Positions 1 to 6,930 of a stretch of DNA of 35,566 nt are shown piece by piece (the first letter of the stretch is position 1; each line of letters starts with the position of its first letter). The notes below the pieces were generated by a model, which did no database searches, had not been told where the DNA came from, and saw only the letters and a list, made by a program, of their open reading frames with translations. The stretch is taken from NCBI GenBank assembly GCA_964585305.1, contig CAZPDM010000039.1, positions 1 through 35,566 on the forward strand, in the 5' to 3' direction. A program made the translations under genes and the position numbers. The stretch is from CAZPDM01 sp964585305. Its GTDB lineage: Bacteria > Planctomycetota > Uabimicrobiia > Uabimicrobiales > JABWCH01.

Positions 1-97
1 CTCCTGGATCGAGAGCCACGATTGTTTGCCTTTGTTTTTCAGGTTTCTGACGTGGGCAACATACTGGAACGTATAAAAAATATTTTCCATATTCATA
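1..97 (-). pseudogene. tnpB: TnpB fragment (IS605/IS607-type), cut by left edge
   Basis: Reading leftward from position 97, the frame gives YEYGKYFLYVPV, a charged stretch, then IVALDPG at the window edge. This matches the part of TnpB that leads into the first RuvC-like motif, where the Asp of ALDPG is the first catalytic residue. The frame is closed upstream by a TGA at 98-100, and the adjacent PBP2 gene ends at 109, so the TnpB N-terminal half is missing here. This is either a 5'-truncated remnant or an element whose start was lost. The rest lies outside the window. The family call rests on motif recognition over about 32 residues. Confidence 0.7.
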
Positions 98-108
98 TCA
101 ACATGCAA

Positions 109-2142
109 TCATGTTCTGCCTTCTTTAGCATTTTCATTTTTAAATAAATGTTTTAATATTTTTACAGCGACAGGGCCTGCATCTGGTCCTCCTGCTCCTC
201 CCAATTCTATAAAAACAGCAAAAGCATATTTAGGCTTATTATAGGGAGCAAAGCCAGCAAACCAAGCATGATCGCGTTTAAAATTTTGGACTTGAGATGT
301 TCCAGTTTTAGAAGCTATTTTGATAAGTCCCAATTCTCTACCAACTTTTAATGCTGTGCCATCATGTCCAGTAGTTACTTTAACCATTCCGTCTAATACT
401 GTATTATAATTATCATCGCTAAATTTTTTTGTTGCACTATTTTCATTGTTGAATGAATAAAAATTTGATAAATTCTGCAAAATAACAGGTTCAGCAGAAT
501 CATTATTTCGAAATCTACGGACAATTTTTAAAGTAGGTAAATCTCCTTTTCGAACTATACAAGCCATTGCACGAGCAACTTGAAGAGAAGTAGCCTGAAT
601 AATTTGCCCAATACCAAACATTTGGTGTTCTCCAGGTTTTGTAGTTTTAGGAGGTAATTCGGGGCGGCTTTCTTCTAAAAAATTCAGTCCACTTTTACGA
701 TCAAATCCAAATATAGATGCACATTTAACTAATTCTTCATGGCCCATACGACGACCTACGTTATAGAAAAATATATTGCACGATCCTTCGATTGCTTTAA
801 CAACATTTGTAACTCCATGATGGTGTGTACATGCTGGAGATTTGGGATTGTTTTTAATTAAATACTTTTCGCAAAGAAATGTATCATCTTTTTTAATAAA
901 GCCATACTCTAAAGCATATAAAGCAACACATACTTTAAACACTGAACCCGGAGGACTATCCATTACCCTAACAATGGCACGATTTGCCAAAGGCTTACTT
1001 TTATTCTCTATCAAATTTTTATAATCACGTCGAAGCTCGTCATTATTATAGCATGGAGCCGATGCCATAACTAAAATTTCACCAGTCTCAATATCAATAA
1101 CAACTGCAGCCCCTCCAATATTATCGGTTTCCTTTATTGGATTTTCTAAGTCTTGAGAGGCTATTATATATTGATCTTGCTTTTTTATTCTCTCTATTTC
1201 ATCAGTTAAAGCCTGTTCTGCAACTTTTTGAGCTTCAATATCAATTGTCAATTCGACATTCAGGCCATCCACTGCATCCTCTATAAAACTACCTTGAGGA
1301 CTTTGAACAACATATCCTCGACGTCCACGTAAAACTTGCTCTAATGAGGATTCTATGCCATAATTTCCTATCTCATCACTATCACGATAGTCGAAATTTT
1401 TTTTGAGATATTCTATACGCCTTTGAGAAAAACCTTCCAATCCACTTAGTCCTCCCAGCAATTGACTTGCTGCATTGTTTTGAGGATATTTTCTAGTCGT
1501 GCTATATTGTAACAAAAATCCCTGATAAGGAGATATAAGTTTTACAGGGTTTTTAGTATGATCAAACTCTGTAGAATGCAAAAGGAATTCGTGAGCAAAT
1601 TTTTGAGACAAATTTTTTTCTAATAAATTTTTCCGGCAAAAATAATCTTCTTCATATTCTCTTTTTTTTCGTTTATATTTTGCCGGTCGTTTTTGAGCTA
1701 ACTCTTGTTCTTTAAGTAAATTTTTTTTTATTTTTTTTCTGGCAAAATCGTATCCTGCTTGAATTTTCTTTTTCATTGTTTCAATAGTAAGACGATTAGG
1801 ATGATGTTTTTCAATAAGACAGTGAAGATTCTTTAAAGACTCTTCATTAAAAACAATTTCTTCATTATCGCTATCAGGATTGAGTAAAACTTTTTTCAAT
1901 TCGTAGGAAATGTTATAGGAAGGAGAAGTAGAAGCTAATAGGATTCCATTTCGATCGTAAATATTTCCACGTCGAGGAGTAATTTCACGAAACCGATCTA
2001 AATTTCGTATGGCTAACTCGTGATACTCAAAATGATCAACAACTTGTAAAATAAAGAGACGTAGCATAATACATGGAAATCCCAGCAATAATATAAACAT
2101 AAATATCTTTATTCTTACCTTGCTAACTTCTTGTAGGCTCAT
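109..2142 (-). CDS. mrdA: penicillin-binding protein 2 (peptidoglycan transpeptidase of the elongasome)
   Basis: This 677-residue protein is a class B penicillin-binding protein that cross-links peptidoglycan during lateral wall growth. One membrane helix lies at about residues 12-34, followed by the RGNIYDRNG box of the dimerisation/pedestal region (58-66). The transpeptidase motifs are all present: SxxK at 400-403 (nucleophile Ser400), SxN as SCN at 454-456, and KTG at 612-614. An extended, very Lys/Arg/Glu-rich segment at about 115-185 sits inside the pedestal region and looks like a coiled insertion. The start overlaps the end of mreD by 20 bases, so translation is probably coupled, and a modest AAGG lies upstream. 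No rodA (mrdB) is adjacent; the gene is last in the mreBCD-PBP2 run. The catalytic motifs make the family assignment firm. Confidence 0.93.
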   Translation of the reverse strand: MSLQEVSKVRIKIFMFILLLGFPCIMLRLFILQVVDHFEYHELAIRNLDRFREITPRRGNIYDRNGILLASTSPSYNISYELKKVLLNPDSDNEEIVFNEESLKNLHCLIEKHHPNRLTIETMKKKIQAGYDFARKKIKKNLLKEQELAQKRPAKYKRKKREYEEDYFCRKNLLEKNLSQKFAHEFLLHSTEFDHTKNPVKLISPYQGFLLQYSTTRKYPQNNAASQLLGGLSGLEGFSQRRIEYLKKNFDYRDSDEIGNYGIESSLEQVLRGRRGYVVQSPQGSFIEDAVDGLNVELTIDIEAQKVAEQALTDEIERIKKQDQYIIASQDLENPIKETDNIGGAAVVIDIETGEILVMASAPCYNNDELRRDYKNLIENKSKPLANRAIVRVMDSPPGSVFKVCVALYALEYGFIKKDDTFLCEKYLIKNNPKSPACTHHHGVTNVVKAIEGSCNIFFYNVGRRMGHEELVKCASIFGFDRKSGLNFLEESRPELPPKTTKPGEHQMFGIGQIIQATSLQVARAMACIVRKGDLPTLKIVRRFRNNDSAEPVILQNLSNFYSFNNENSATKKFSDDNYNTVLDGMVKVTTGHDGTALKVGRELGLIKIASKTGTSQVQNFKRDHAWFAGFAPYNKPKYAFAVFIELGGAGGPDAGPVAVKILKHLFKNENAKEGRT

Positions 2143-2611
2143 TTAAAAATTTAACCTTATAAAAAATAGGAAACATAATTAAAGATATGATTCCAGTATA
2201 TACTGCACTTATGAAATATTGTTGCCATAATAATAAATTACGATACTTTACTAGGATATAAGTAAACTCAACAAAATTAGAAAACAAACCAGCAAAAAAC
2301 ACCATAAAAATTTGAAAAATTAGAGCATCGCTAACAAACTGAAATCTCAAAAAAATAACAAGCCAACTTATTGCAGTAAAGATAAGAAAAAAAATACCAA
2401 AAATTTGAGAACTTGCAAAATCTTTTAATAAGCCAGATACAGCAGAGGCTAAAATAGCTTGGCGTGGCTTAATGCGAAAAGAAATATATACAACAAGACA
2501 TATCAATAAATCTGGAAATGTATATAAAATTTCCAAATATGGCAAAATAAATATTTGTGCGAACAATAAAATAAACATAAGGATCAAATATCTTCGCCAT
2601 ATAATACTCAT
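2123..2611 (-). CDS. mreD: rod shape-determining protein MreD
   Basis: The product is a 162-residue, almost wholly hydrophobic protein with about five membrane helices, the usual size and layout of MreD. It begins MSIIWRRYLI and has the typical early FPDLL loop after the first helices. MreD links the cytoplasmic MreB filament and MreC to the wall-synthesis enzymes. It starts at an ATG preceded by GGAGAG, lies 41 bases after mreC, and overlaps the PBP2 gene. MreD proteins are poorly conserved, so gene order between mreC and the transpeptidase carries much of the weight. Confidence 0.88.
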   Translation of the reverse strand: MSIIWRRYLILMFILLFAQIFILPYLEILYTFPDLLICLVVYISFRIKPRQAILASAVSGLLKDFASSQIFGIFFLIFTAISWLVIFLRFQFVSDALIFQIFMVFFAGLFSNFVEFTYILVKYRNLLLWQQYFISAVYTGIISLIMFPIFYKVKFLNEPTRS

Positions 2612-2652
2612 AGAAAACTCTCCATTCCATTATAAGCTACTTATAAGCTACT

Positions 2653-3504
2653 TTAGTCGTTTAAGATAATTGAAATGGCATAAACAGTCTTTAAATCAAC
2701 AATGTCTATTTTATTATCCAAAAATAGTCCTACCTCATCGTATATTTCTTTTTGATTAGGTAATGGAATTGTTCCAATAACCAAATTCGGAGGAAAGTCT
2801 TTATCATCTGTTGAAGTAATAACATATAAAACATTATCACTCCATTTTTGATTTTTTTCAATATGGCGTAATTCGCATATCCCATTTTTCCCAATACATA
2901 TACCTTTTCCATAACTTTTTGGTAATGATTGAGTATTTGGGGGTTGAGTAGGAGTTACTAATTCAGGGGGTTGTATTGTCTCTACATCTTGGAGCTTATC
3001 TATTTGTAAACTATTTGCAACAATAACGCTAATTTTTATACTTGGATCGCTAATATGAACGCAATAGCTTGTTTTTTCTTCTACTTGAATAACTTTTCCT
3101 ATTAAGCTACATCCTGAAACAATAATCGAGCCACAAGTAACTCCATGTTTTTTGCCACGATCTACCCAAAATGTCTGACGAAAATCTACATTGTTACCCG
3201 TTCCTGAAATAACATGTCCTAGAACAACTAATGGAAAATCTATAATAGAATGGTTTTCTCGAAATTCAGTCAATTTTTGAATTTCTTCCTGCAATTGAAT
3301 AACTTTCCAAGAAAGTAACGCAATTTGATGTTCAAGAGATTGCTGAGATAATGAAGACTTTTGTATAGTAGAAAATACTATAGAACTTTTTTTAAGAAGA
3401 AAATAGCTGGTGATTTTGCCACGTACCATCTCTAAATAAGGACTTGTAGCAAACATAACACCAGCTATAATAAAAATTAGTAATAAAATGCGTTTTAGTT
3501 TCAC
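2653..3504 (-). CDS. mreC: rod shape-determining protein MreC
   Basis: This is a 283-residue bitopic protein with one N-terminal membrane helix (about 5-24), a coiled-coil stretch (about 40-85), and a beta-rich periplasmic domain. The segment VDRGKKHGVTCGSIIVSG followed by LIGKVIQVEEKTS is the characteristic MreC core ('G...Gv..g..Vv...glvG.V..v'). MreC forms a periplasmic scaffold that recruits and activates PBP2. The start codon is GTG at 3504-3502 with no strong ribosome-binding site, and the next in-frame ATG would remove most of the membrane anchor, so GTG is preferred. A proline/glutamine-rich loop at about residues 178-192 interrupts the C-terminal domain. The gene sits 95 bases after mreB. 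Confidence 0.9.
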   Translation of the reverse strand: MKLKRILLLIFIIAGVMFATSPYLEMVRGKITSYFLLKKSSIVFSTIQKSSLSQQSLEHQIALLSWKVIQLQEEIQKLTEFRENHSIIDFPLVVLGHVISGTGNNVDFRQTFWVDRGKKHGVTCGSIIVSGCSLIGKVIQVEEKTSYCVHISDPSIKISVIVANSLQIDKLQDVETIQPPELVTPTQPPNTQSLPKSYGKGICIGKNGICELRHIEKNQKWSDNVLYVITSTDDKDFPPNLVIGTIPLPNQKEIYDEVGLFLDNKIDIVDLKTVYAISIILND

Positions 3505-3599
3505 AAAATTTTATACACAGTATTGATGATATACCATGCCTCCAACTTTTGACAAGGATGTTTCTTACACAACTTGAGCAAAAATTTTAAGGACATTGA

Positions 3600-4649
3600 T
3601 TATGCAGCAGCAATTAACAAAGCATCTCGTAAAACATCCAATTGCTTTAAAAATTCTTGAGTTCCACGAGCAACTGCAGTAAGAGGATCTTGTGAAATAT
3701 GGACAGGTAAATCTGTTTCCTGCTCAATAATTTGATCTATACCTTTAAGAAGTGCGCCTCCACCTGCTAAAGTAATACCAGTTTCAACAAGATCTCCTGC
3801 CAATTCTGGAGGAGTTCTTTCCAATGCACCTTTAATCGCTTGAATAATTGATGAAACAGGCTTTTGTAATGCTTCACGAATTTCTTCAGAATGAATAACT
3901 GTTCTACGTGGAACCATTGCCTGCAAATCACGTCCGCGAATCTCCATAGTTAACTCATGCTCTAAAGGAAATGCAGAACCAATTTCTTTTTTTATATTTT
4001 CAGCAGTTTGTTCGCCAATTAAAAGATTATAAGTTTTTTTGAGGTATTGAATAATTGCAGTGTCTAAATCATCCCCAGCTACACGAAGACTTTCAGAAGT
4101 AACAATTCCTGCAAGGGACAAAACAGCAACTTCTGTAGTCCCACCTCCAATATCAACAATCATACTACCAATAGGTTCTGTGATTGGTAACCCGGCCCCC
4201 ATACCAGCAGCCAAGGGTTCAGAGGCTAAAAACACTTCACGCGCTCCTGCACGTAGAGTTGAATCCAATACTGCCTGCTTTTCTACAGATGTAATACCTG
4301 ATGGGATAGCGATCACAACACGAGGATGCAGCCCCCATCTACCCCCGCGAGCTTTATTGATAAAATATCTTAACATCGCTTCAACAATTGCGTTATTAGT
4401 AATAACGCCATGTTTAATGGGACGAATTGCAGTAATATTTTCTGGTGTACGACCCAACATCTGACGTGCTTTATCTCCCACAGCAGTGCCATTCATCAAG
4501 ACAATATTGGTATCTTTTTTTACAGCAACAACTGATGGTTCTGCGATAATAATACCTTCTCCAGGAACTGAAACTAAAGTATTTGCTGTACCTAAGTCAA
4601 TCCCCATATCTAAGGAAACCCAACTCATAAATTTTTTGAAAAACTGCAT
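3600..4649 (-). CDS. mreB: rod shape-determining protein MreB (actin homologue)
   Basis: The product is a 349-residue bacterial actin that polymerises on the inner membrane and positions the elongation machinery. The phosphate-1 loop is MGIDLGTANT (Asp18), phosphate-2 is VDIGGGTTE, and the adenosine motif is TLAGGGALLKG. The first dozen residues (MQFFKKFMSWVS) can form the amphipathic helix that attaches MreB to the membrane. Length and motif order match typical MreB. A GGGGA ribosome-binding site lies seven bases before the ATG. Upstream, terminator hairpins separate it from the coiled-coil/small-membrane-protein pair, so mreB probably has its own promoter in 4650-4730, although I could not fix its boxes. 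Confidence 0.97.
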   Translation of the reverse strand: MQFFKKFMSWVSLDMGIDLGTANTLVSVPGEGIIIAEPSVVAVKKDTNIVLMNGTAVGDKARQMLGRTPENITAIRPIKHGVITNNAIVEAMLRYFINKARGGRWGLHPRVVIAIPSGITSVEKQAVLDSTLRAGAREVFLASEPLAAGMGAGLPITEPIGSMIVDIGGGTTEVAVLSLAGIVTSESLRVAGDDLDTAIIQYLKKTYNLLIGEQTAENIKKEIGSAFPLEHELTMEIRGRDLQAMVPRRTVIHSEEIREALQKPVSSIIQAIKGALERTPPELAGDLVETGITLAGGGALLKGIDQIIEQETDLPVHISQDPLTAVARGTQEFLKQLDVLRDALLIAAA

Positions 4650-4702
4650 AATTATATCCCCAAATATTTTCCTACTTTAACTCAAGATGTGAAAAAAATA
4701 GT

Positions 4703-4720
4703 CTCACAACAAAATGTGAG
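4703..4720 (-). terminator. second, smaller hairpin before mreB
   Basis: CTCACA at 4703-4708 pairs with TGTGAG at 4715-4720. On the minus strand the stem is followed shortly by a T-rich run (ACTATTTTTTT). It lies just after the stronger hairpin at 4731-4763 and may back it up. Confidence 0.4.
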
Positions 4721-4730
4721 TTTTTGTGAA

Positions 4731-4763
4731 CAAATCAGACACATTTTTTATGTGTCTGATTTG
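4731..4763 (-). terminator. hairpin terminator after the small membrane protein gene
   Basis: The arms are 4731-4744 (CAAATCAGACACAT) and 4750-4763 (ATGTGTCTGATTTG), a perfect 14-bp stem with a five-base loop. It begins 10 bases after the stop of the 79-codon gene in the minus direction. No long T run follows the stem at once. The placement between two transcription units and the stem strength support a terminator. Confidence 0.7.
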
Positions 4764-4773
4764 AAATTCAACT

Positions 4774-5013
4774 CTACTTCCCGTCGCGAATGCTTCTCTC
4801 ACGTTCTTGCGCATTATTACCAAATAAATCATAAACATTATAAAGTTGGATAGAAGTCATTATAATACTAAATAATAAAAAAATTGAAGTTAGAACAATT
4901 AAAACCGTTGCAAGATGATCTACCGCGACAGGAGTATTTTTACTTACTTCAAAAGTTTGATCCAACTCACCAGTTTGTTCTTCAACTGGCTGCATCAATT
5001 CATCTTGTTCCAT
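4774..5013 (-). CDS. small single-pass membrane protein of unknown function
   Basis: The 79-residue product has an acidic N-terminal third (MEQDELMQPVEEQ...), one strong membrane helix at about 33-59, and a short charged tail ending RERSIRDGK. I do not recognise a domain. Its ATG overlaps the upstream stop as TAATG and is preceded by GGAGG within the upstream gene, so it is probably translationally coupled to the coiled-coil membrane protein at 5013-5882. The pair may form a membrane complex, which is an inference from coupling only. A strong hairpin follows the stop. Confidence 0.75.
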   Translation of the reverse strand: MEQDELMQPVEEQTGELDQTFEVSKNTPVAVDHLATVLIVLTSIFLLFSIIMTSIQLYNVYDLFGNNAQERERSIRDGK

Positions 5014-5882
5014 TAGAGACCGCCTCCAGAAATTCTGGTTGTAACTTTATCACCTTTTTTAGGCTTTTCAACGGTCATATCACGAATAATTTTAGCTTCG
5101 GACATTTCTTTATAAACTTCTTCAACAATGACACGGCCAACAAATTTATTGCCACGATATACAGTAAATTGATAGCCTTTTTCAACTCCCTGATCACTAC
5201 CAATAGAAAGCATGAGAATTGGAACGTCATCACTTACTGCAACAACTTCACCATCTAAAGGTTTTACTGTAGAACCAATAGTATCAATTTTTACTCCTGA
5301 ATTTTGTACTGCGCGAATAACTAGTTTAGCTTCACGCAATTCTTTTTCAGAGATTTGAAGAAGACGTTTATGTTCAGCTAATTCGCCCTCTAAATTATCC
5401 TTTAGAATTTGTAACCGTTGTTGTTCATTATCTGCTTCATCTTTAGCTTTTTTAGCGAGATCAACTTCTTGCTTATACTTTTCTTCTTTTTGTTGCAATT
5501 CCGCAATTTGATTATCTTTTGCAGTTAGAGCACTTCTAATTTCACTAATTTGAGTAGAAATATTTGTGTAATTTAGTTCATGTTGTTTGTTTTTTGCTTG
5601 AAGATTTGCATTTTCTTGAATAAGTTTGTTATTTTCTTCAGCAATTTTTGAATTTTTTTTACGAGCTTCTGTTGCAGTTTGAGTAATCAATTCTAATCGT
5701 TTTTGAGTTTCTTTGAGACTGTCATCTAGTGCTTTATTTTTTATTTCAGACTGATAGGATTGTTCTAAATACATTTGACGGTAATCCCATTTCTGAGATA
5801 GAAACATACCTGTTACCGCTAAATAAATAGCACTTAAAACGAAATTGATGACAATAAAAACTTTTGCAATACTATTCGTCAT
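5013..5882 (-). CDS. membrane-anchored coiled-coil protein, planctomycete-type
   Basis: The preferred start is the ATG at 5882, giving 289 residues, because GGAG lies at the right distance and a membrane helix follows at once (about 6-27). A start further upstream at 5927 is open but lacks a ribosome site. After the helix comes a long coiled coil (about 40-185) rich in Lys/Glu/Gln. A compact C-terminal domain (about 195-285) reads DGEVVAV...LSIGSDQGVEKGYQFTVYRGNKFVGRV...AKIIRD. I recall this architecture from many Planctomycetota proteins of unknown function, where the domain resembles a small beta-barrel. It sits upstream of mreB and is coupled to the 79-residue membrane protein, so a cell-envelope role is plausible but unproven. 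Confidence 0.8.
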   Translation of the reverse strand: MTNSIAKVFIVINFVLSAIYLAVTGMFLSQKWDYRQMYLEQSYQSEIKNKALDDSLKETQKRLELITQTATEARKKNSKIAEENNKLIQENANLQAKNKQHELNYTNISTQISEIRSALTAKDNQIAELQQKEEKYKQEVDLAKKAKDEADNEQQRLQILKDNLEGELAEHKRLLQISEKELREAKLVIRAVQNSGVKIDTIGSTVKPLDGEVVAVSDDVPILMLSIGSDQGVEKGYQFTVYRGNKFVGRVIVEEVYKEMSEAKIIRDMTVEKPKKGDKVTTRISGGGL

Positions 5883-5987
5883 AATTTCAGTTCTCCGACA
5901 CATTGGTTGTTTAACAGCTTTGGTCAATCATTTCAATATTTTTGGCAAAAAAATATTTTTTTAAATCCAAGAAAGTAACTTTTAATA

Positions 5988-6017
5988 CAAAAATTTGTCT
6001 TTATCTACTAGATAAAG
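5988..6017 (-). terminator. possible minus-strand terminator inside the 5928-6289 gap
   Basis: CTTTATCT at 5999-6006 and AGATAAAG at 6010-6017 form a perfect 8-bp stem with a three-base loop. On the minus strand it is followed by ACAAATTTTTGT. It could end a short RNA begun at the promoter at 6213-6240. The stem is AT-rich, so the strength is uncertain. Confidence 0.4.
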
Positions 6018-6206
6018 CATCTTGTAGCAATTACAAATTTTTTCCAATAAGCCCTTGTAGTCTCCCTAAACAGATGCAGGGAACTACATCTTTTGTCAAA
6101 TCCTAAGTTAACTAGCAACTTGGGTTCTTATCTGATTAAAACAAAATTAATCAATAAAGAAAGGAATTTTTTGGGAATGATTTTTCTTACCACAAGTCTT
6201 GAGTTA
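5990..6206 (-). ncRNA. candidate structured RNA or long 5' leader
   Basis: No convincing gene lies between 5883 and 6289. A near-consensus promoter at 6213-6240 would start a minus-strand RNA near 6206. In that RNA the 5' segment at 6196-6187 can pair over 10 bp (two G-U pairs) with 6030-6021, enclosing further hairpins: TGATTAA/TTAATCA arms near 6130-6153, CCCAAGTT/AACTTAGG at 6124-6102, and a GTAGTTCCC/GGGAGACTAC stem near 6087-6057. A hairpin plus T run at 5988-6017 could end it at about 215 nt. Alternatively it is the roughly 320-nt leader of the coiled-coil gene. I recognise no known RNA family. Structure was folded by eye only. Confidence 0.3.
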
Positions 6207-6212
6207 TTAACG

Positions 6213-6240
6213 ATTATAGCTTATTTTTTTTGTTTGGCAA
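6213..6240 (-). promoter_or_regulatory. sigma70-like promoter, minus strand
   Basis: On the minus strand TTGCCA (6240-6235) and TATAAT (6218-6213) are separated by 16 bases. The -35 box matches five of six and the -10 box six of six consensus bases. It points toward the coiled-coil gene, which starts about 320 bases downstream. Confidence 0.55.
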
Positions 6241-6289
6241 GCCATTTTTTTGAAATTTTTGTTAACATAATGTTTTTCTTAAAGAAAAA

Positions 6290-6817
6290 TTATGGCTTTT
6301 TTAACTCCTTAGAAGATTCTAAAATGGTAAAAAAATCTTTTTCTTTATTGGATGTAATATTTCCATTTGATAAAAGAACAAGAGCCTTACCTAAATGTCT
6401 TTCAGAAAAAGAATCTAAATTATTGCTAAATAAAGAATTATTATCATCAGAATCATATATCAAAGGAATTTCTTCCATCATCACAGACTTATTTTTTAAA
6501 TATTGAGAAAGTGAATGAGATTGGATAGAATACCCGATACCTTTTTTCGCATTTGGGCAACCCATTGAATTTTTGCCAAAATATACAGAAAAAATTTCAA
6601 CCCAATTAGGTGGTTCAACTGGTTCTTGCCAATTTGGGCGTTCATTTCGATAGATTTCTATAGCTTTCCACCACATTTTTAGCTGCCAGTAACAAATATG
6701 CAAATTTTTTCTTTCTTGTAACTGTTTTTCAATTCCAATTCCTAGTATAATAAAGCTACTTATCAAAATAAGCAAAATAGCAACTTGAAGACGTCCCATT
6801 TTTTTTCCATATTCCAT
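6290..6817 (-). CDS. membrane-anchored pseudopilin-like protein, function unknown
   Basis: The product has at most 175 residues. A single hydrophobic helix follows a short basic start (MEYGKKMGRLQVAILLILIS), resembling the N-terminus of type II secretion/type IV pilin-like proteins, though no clear GFTLIE cleavage motif is present. The C-terminal part contains MGCPNAKKGIGYSI and later RHLGKALVLLSNGNI. This recalls the 'H-x-G-K...vlf.DGhv' ending of pilin-like proteins common in planctomycetes. The start may instead be the second ATG at 6799, which has GGA at good spacing. It is divergently arranged with the beta-barrel gene. The assignment to the pilin superfamily is tentative. Confidence 0.65.
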   Translation of the reverse strand: MEYGKKMGRLQVAILLILISSFIILGIGIEKQLQERKNLHICYWQLKMWWKAIEIYRNERPNWQEPVEPPNWVEIFSVYFGKNSMGCPNAKKGIGYSIQSHSLSQYLKNKSVMMEEIPLIYDSDDNNSLFSNNLDSFSERHLGKALVLLSNGNITSNKEKDFFTILESSKELKKP

Positions 6818-6930
6818 AAAAATTTTTTTTCGAGACTTTCATTTTACCAATAAAGACATGATAAAATATACTTTATTCTAAAAAAAAACTTAAAATATAT
6901 TTTTTTACATTATTTAGGTGAGAAAATCCC

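Noticed and set aside
4060..4464. 134-codon frame antisense to mreB
   Set aside because: It mirrors a highly conserved gene and has no ribosome site; the frame is open because of mreB codon structure.
5928..6289. tRNA, tmRNA or RNase P RNA in the long gap
   Set aside because: No cloverleaf, T-loop/CCA end or RNase P core sequence could be found by eye on either strand.
6093..6506. Open frame of 137 codons on the plus strand
   Set aside because: Its second half is antisense to the pseudopilin-like gene, it has no ribosome site or good start, and its composition (Phe/Leu/Ser runs) looks like translated AT-rich antisense sequence.
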